DNA from: Syntrophomonadaceae bacterium
Lineage (GTDB): Bacteria; Bacillota; PH28-bin88
Assembly: GCA_018333865.1 (NCBI GenBank)
Contig: JAGXSE010000041.1
Span: forward strand, 1-62,822
DNA length: 62,822 nucleotides
Reading direction: 5' to 3'
Positions 60,611 through 62,822 of this stretch are shown piece by piece; within the stretch, counting starts at the first letter, position 1, and every line of letters begins with the position of its first letter. A model generated the notes under the pieces. The model was not told the DNA's origin. It saw only the letters and a list, made by a program, of their open reading frames with translations, and ran no database searches. A program made the translations under genes and the position numbers.

Positions 60611-62173
60611 CTAGTCAATAGTCACTGTTACGGCCTGGGGGTGCCAGGTGACAAGAGCTCCCATGAACTCGGCCACAAAGCGGACCGGCACCATAGTGCG
60701 CCCGCCTCTGATTACAGGTCTGGTGTCCATTGGCCTTTCCTCGCCATTCACCCAGGCAGCCTGGCTGCCGACGGCAAGCTTTATTTCGGTCCCCGGCCTT
60801 ACAATAGCAACAGTTTGGGTATTGGGATGCCAGATCACGTTTGACCCCAAGGCCTCGGCAATGAATCTGATGGGAACCATCAGGCGCTGATTGGTATCAA
60901 TAAAAGGGGGAGAATCAAAGCTAACAGGTTTTCCCCCAACCTCCACCCGGATGCGCCCGTCCACCGCCAAGCCCCGGCTGGGTGCATTGCTGTAGAGCAG
61001 GTATTGTTTTCTCTCTTCTTTAAACTTATTCAATCCTGGGGCATATTTTTTCTCGATCTGCTGAGGCGACATCCGCTGCTCCAGGTATTGGCCGATCTTG
61101 CTGGTCCCCATTACTTTATCAAACATGACGATATTTGTTGCAGTGCTTTTGGGTACCGTAAACCTCCCCAGGGTAAAGGCATAAGCAAGGGCATAAAACC
61201 CGGTCCTGGCCGGATTAAAGGCTGCATGGTCATGGATATTGAGCCTGACCCCGCCGGCTTCCCCCCTGACTTCCGGGATAAAGGTTACCCCTGGCAGACC
61301 CGCCTGGTTCAGGACTTCCGCATACCTTTCGGCATTCAGACCCCTCCCGCCGATCCACTTAAATTTGTCGGCCATCCTTACTCCGGTTCCCTCGCCTAAG
61401 CCAGTTACCATATAACCGAAAACCGAATCCAGGTCCGGGATGTTGGGCGAAGTCTGCACCCATGGCAATCCTGTGTCCTGGTACAGCATTTGCCTGGTAT
61501 AGCCCTCCATGGTGATTACCGTCAGGTCAGCCCCAATCTTGCGGTTGAAAAACCTGGCCAGTTCCCCGGCAGTCATTCCATGGGCCATCGGCAGGTTATC
61601 CACCCCGACAAAAGAGATATACCGGTCTTCCATCATCGGGCCTTCCACTATTACGCCTCCCACCGGGTTAGGCCGGTCCAGGACGATAATCGGGATATTG
61701 TGCTCCTGGGCAGCCACCATGCAGTAATTCATGGTAGACATGAAGGTATAAGTGCGGGAACCGATGTCCTGCATGTCAAAAACCAGGATATCTATATTCT
61801 TCAGCATTTTGGCCGTTGGTTTCCGGGTCGGCCCGTAGAGACTGTAGACAGGAATCCCAAGCCGCGAATGAATAGTTGATTCCACATAGGCACCGGCTTT
61901 CGCGGTACCCTCAATCCCATGTTCCGGTCCATAGAGAGCTACCAGATTGATCGCCGGGTCAGCAGCAAAAATATCGATCAGGCTTCGACCCTGACTGTCT
62001 ACTCCCGCCTGGTGGGTAACGAGACCCACCCGTTTACCTTCAATCAGGTGGCGGTACTTGGCCAGCAGCACTTCATTCCCTAGCTTGAACCGGGGTCCAG
62101 AGGTTTGGGCAAACAGATTAACTTGAAGCATCATCAAGGCGGCAATCAACATTAACACGACGATTTTTCGCAC
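60611..62173 (-). CDS. Exo-beta-N-acetylmuramidase NamZ family (DUF1343) with copper-amine-oxidase-N stalk domain
   Basis: 520 residues, secreted (MRKIVVLMLIAALMMLQVNL signal). Residues about 30-390 are DUF1343/YbbC/NamZ: GKRVGLVTHQAGVDSQGRS, YGPEHGIEGTAKAGAYV, SLYGPTRKPTAKML, DMQDIGSRTYTFMSTM, DRPNPVGGVIVEGPMM, GLPWVQTSPNIPDLDS. Bacillus NamZ removes terminal MurNAc from peptidoglycan fragments. Residues about 400-520 are the copper amine oxidase N domain (PPFIDTNQRLMVPIRFIAEA; GGRTMVPVRFVAEFMGALVT), used in Firmicutes as a wall-binding module. It lies with pucR between the two inverted repeats; there is no obvious functional link to the catabolic cluster. Confidence 0.9.
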   Translation of the reverse strand: MRKIVVLMLIAALMMLQVNLFAQTSGPRFKLGNEVLLAKYRHLIEGKRVGLVTHQAGVDSQGRSLIDIFAADPAINLVALYGPEHGIEGTAKAGAYVESTIHSRLGIPVYSLYGPTRKPTAKMLKNIDILVFDMQDIGSRTYTFMSTMNYCMVAAQEHNIPIIVLDRPNPVGGVIVEGPMMEDRYISFVGVDNLPMAHGMTAGELARFFNRKIGADLTVITMEGYTRQMLYQDTGLPWVQTSPNIPDLDSVFGYMVTGLGEGTGVRMADKFKWIGGRGLNAERYAEVLNQAGLPGVTFIPEVRGEAGGVRLNIHDHAAFNPARTGFYALAYAFTLGRFTVPKSTATNIVMFDKVMGTSKIGQYLEQRMSPQQIEKKYAPGLNKFKEERKQYLLYSNAPSRGLAVDGRIRVEVGGKPVSFDSPPFIDTNQRLMVPIRFIAEALGSNVIWHPNTQTVAIVRPGTEIKLAVGSQAAWVNGEERPMDTRPVIRGGRTMVPVRFVAEFMGALVTWHPQAVTVTID

Positions 62174-62332
62174 AGATTATCCTCCTGCCTCTCTTTTTCA
62201 TGCAACACATCATCCAAAATCTATTGACGAACCTTGTTAACGAAAGTTCCCCAACAATGACTTTAAAGACATGCAAATTAATTCTTGCCCCTGATGCCCA
62301 TTTCCTCCATCTTCAAGGATACTTATTTTTCC

Positions 62333-62531
62333 ATTCAACTGGGTCTTGGCTTCAGAGGGGGATTGTTACCCCCACTGAAGCTTAGAGCCAGTTAATATAG
62401 CAGCGTAACCGCTCTTTTCCCACCGCTTTAATTGGGGACATTCCTGTCCCCAAAGACAGGCCTAGGCTTCAGCAGGTGTGTCCCCTTTCCTTAGAAGCGG
62501 GGGTATTAGAGCGGGTAGCTGTCTATGATAA
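62333..62531 (-). repeat. Right copy of the long inverted repeat (about 199 bp)
   Basis: Reverse complement of 58620-58806 with few differences. The main change is a longer apical hairpin: CTTCAG-TGGGGGTAACAATCCCCCT-CTGAAG replaces the 7-nt loop of the left copy. An open frame entering from the left reads STGSWLQ and then RGIVTPTEA before a stop, paralleling the PucR end. Confidence 0.9.
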
Positions 62532-62601
62532 TAACTGCCGCGAGCCGTGAATTGGATACGCTACGATTTAAGTTTACCAAAAACATTACCAGCGATATGA
62601 G

Positions 62602-62634
62602 AAAAGTATACCAAAACTGTGGTATACTTTTTTT
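62602..62634 (+). terminator. Perfect 12-bp terminator hairpin
   Basis: AAAAGTATACCA-AAACTG-TGGTATACTTTT followed by further T residues. No plus-strand gene is seen immediately upstream in the window, so it may belong to a transcript through the repeat or to a gene lost from here. Confidence 0.75.
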
Positions 62635-62686
62635 AGCGTACTACAAGAATATATTACCACAAACATAACCACCAAAATATAGAAAA

Positions 62687-62738
62687 AGTCTTGAAGGTTT
62701 TAATGTTAAATGTTCGCATCATTTAACCCTCCAAGACT
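62687..62738. repeat. Nested double stem-loop near the right edge
   Basis: Outer arms AGTCTTGAAGG (62687-62697) and CCTCCAAGACT (62728-62738), one mismatch, enclose a perfect inner hairpin GTTAAATG-TTCGCAT-CATTTAAC (62705-62727). It could be an insertion-sequence end, a small structured RNA or a recombination site. No neighbouring gene in the window explains it. Confidence 0.5.
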
Positions 62739-62822
62739 CCCAAAAGACAAATTGATAATAACATTGATTGATACGAAGTTCAACTTTAATAATAGTGATT
62801 TTTGCTACAATTTAGGGCAAGA

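Larger units (their letters stand above)
62174..62822. other. Gene-free right end
   Basis: About 650 bp without a credible gene. It contains the namZ upstream region, the right copy of the inverted repeat (62333-62531), a perfect terminator (62602-62634), an AT-rich stretch and a double stem-loop (62687-62738). Confidence 0.6.

Noticed and set aside
62200-62385. 61-codon plus-strand open frame ending STGSWLQ-RGIVTPTEA
   Set aside because: Its end is the inverted repeat copy; the upstream part has no start signal. Kept only as evidence for the inversion idea.
58620-62531. Composite transposon with terminal inverted repeats
   Set aside because: No transposase lies between the repeats and no target-site duplication could be seen, so it is reported only as inverted repeats.
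1-62822. tRNA or rRNA genes
   Set aside because: I saw no cloverleaf with the conserved T-loop or any rRNA-like segment; a covariance scan was not possible.

Overview
The window looks like the chromosome of an anaerobic, motile, spore-forming, Gram-positive-type Firmicute. It probably belongs near the Peptococcaceae (Pelotomaculum / Desulfotomaculum / Moorella-like), judged from gene content and protein style rather than from any search. Supporting signs are SLH-domain cell-wall proteins, FliW/CsrA control of flagellin, ThyX, an NrfD-type quinone-interacting membrane protein, a TRAP transporter, AGGAGG-type ribosome binding sites, and GGGGACA...TGTCCCC palindromic repeats of a kind common in that group.

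Layout. 1-18.5 kb is a motility block read leftwards: cheW-cheA-cheB, then a sigma-D promoter and flgM-flgN-flgK-flgL, then a 1853-residue IPT/TIG-repeat surface protein and two SLH proteins, then fliW-csrA and the start of flagellin. The flagellin leader carries its own sigma-D promoter and a CsrA-type hairpin. 18.7-25.7 kb holds thyX, a FapA/DUF342 gene preceded by a cyclic-di-GMP-I riboswitch, a Cys-rich protein that may be a spore-coat component, a beta-propeller/coiled-coil protein, a CAP-domain secreted protein and a sirtuin. 26-35 kb is transport and membrane metabolism: an unusual YeiH-type exporter, an orphan NrfD-like protein, TrkH, a nitrilase-family amidohydrolase and a TRAP transporter.

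35-43.1 kb is a complete phosphate regulon read leftwards (phoB, pstS, pstC, pstA, two pstB, phoU, phoR) with a clear multi-repeat Pho box before pstS. 43.2-45.9 kb has an Asp/Glu-racemase-like protein, a DUF1847 protein and a class III CoA-transferase. A THUMP-domain rRNA methyltransferase follows on the plus strand.

47.5-60.5 kb is the most interesting region: a leftward catabolic cluster with a PucR-type regulator, FdrA (AllF), a carbon-nitrogen hydrolase, a cyclase-family hydrolase, DUF1116 (AllG), a three-subunit xanthine-dehydrogenase-type molybdenum hydroxylase, an NCS1 nucleobase permease and DUF2877 (AllH). FdrA/DUF1116/DUF2877 together are the subunits of the oxamate carbamoyltransferase of E. 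coli allantoin fermentation. The usual allantoin genes are absent here and a hydroxylase plus two different hydrolases are present. This suggests an anaerobic route that takes up an N-heterocycle, hydroxylates and opens it, and recovers energy as carbamoyl phosphate. A perfect palindrome in front of fdrA is a candidate operator.

The pucR gene and a neighbouring namZ-like muramidase gene lie between two roughly 190-bp, nearly identical inverted repeats (58.62-58.81 and 62.33-62.53 kb). The left copy encodes the last residues of PucR. Recombination between the copies would invert this segment. Starts were chosen by ribosome binding site and family length; no database search was possible.
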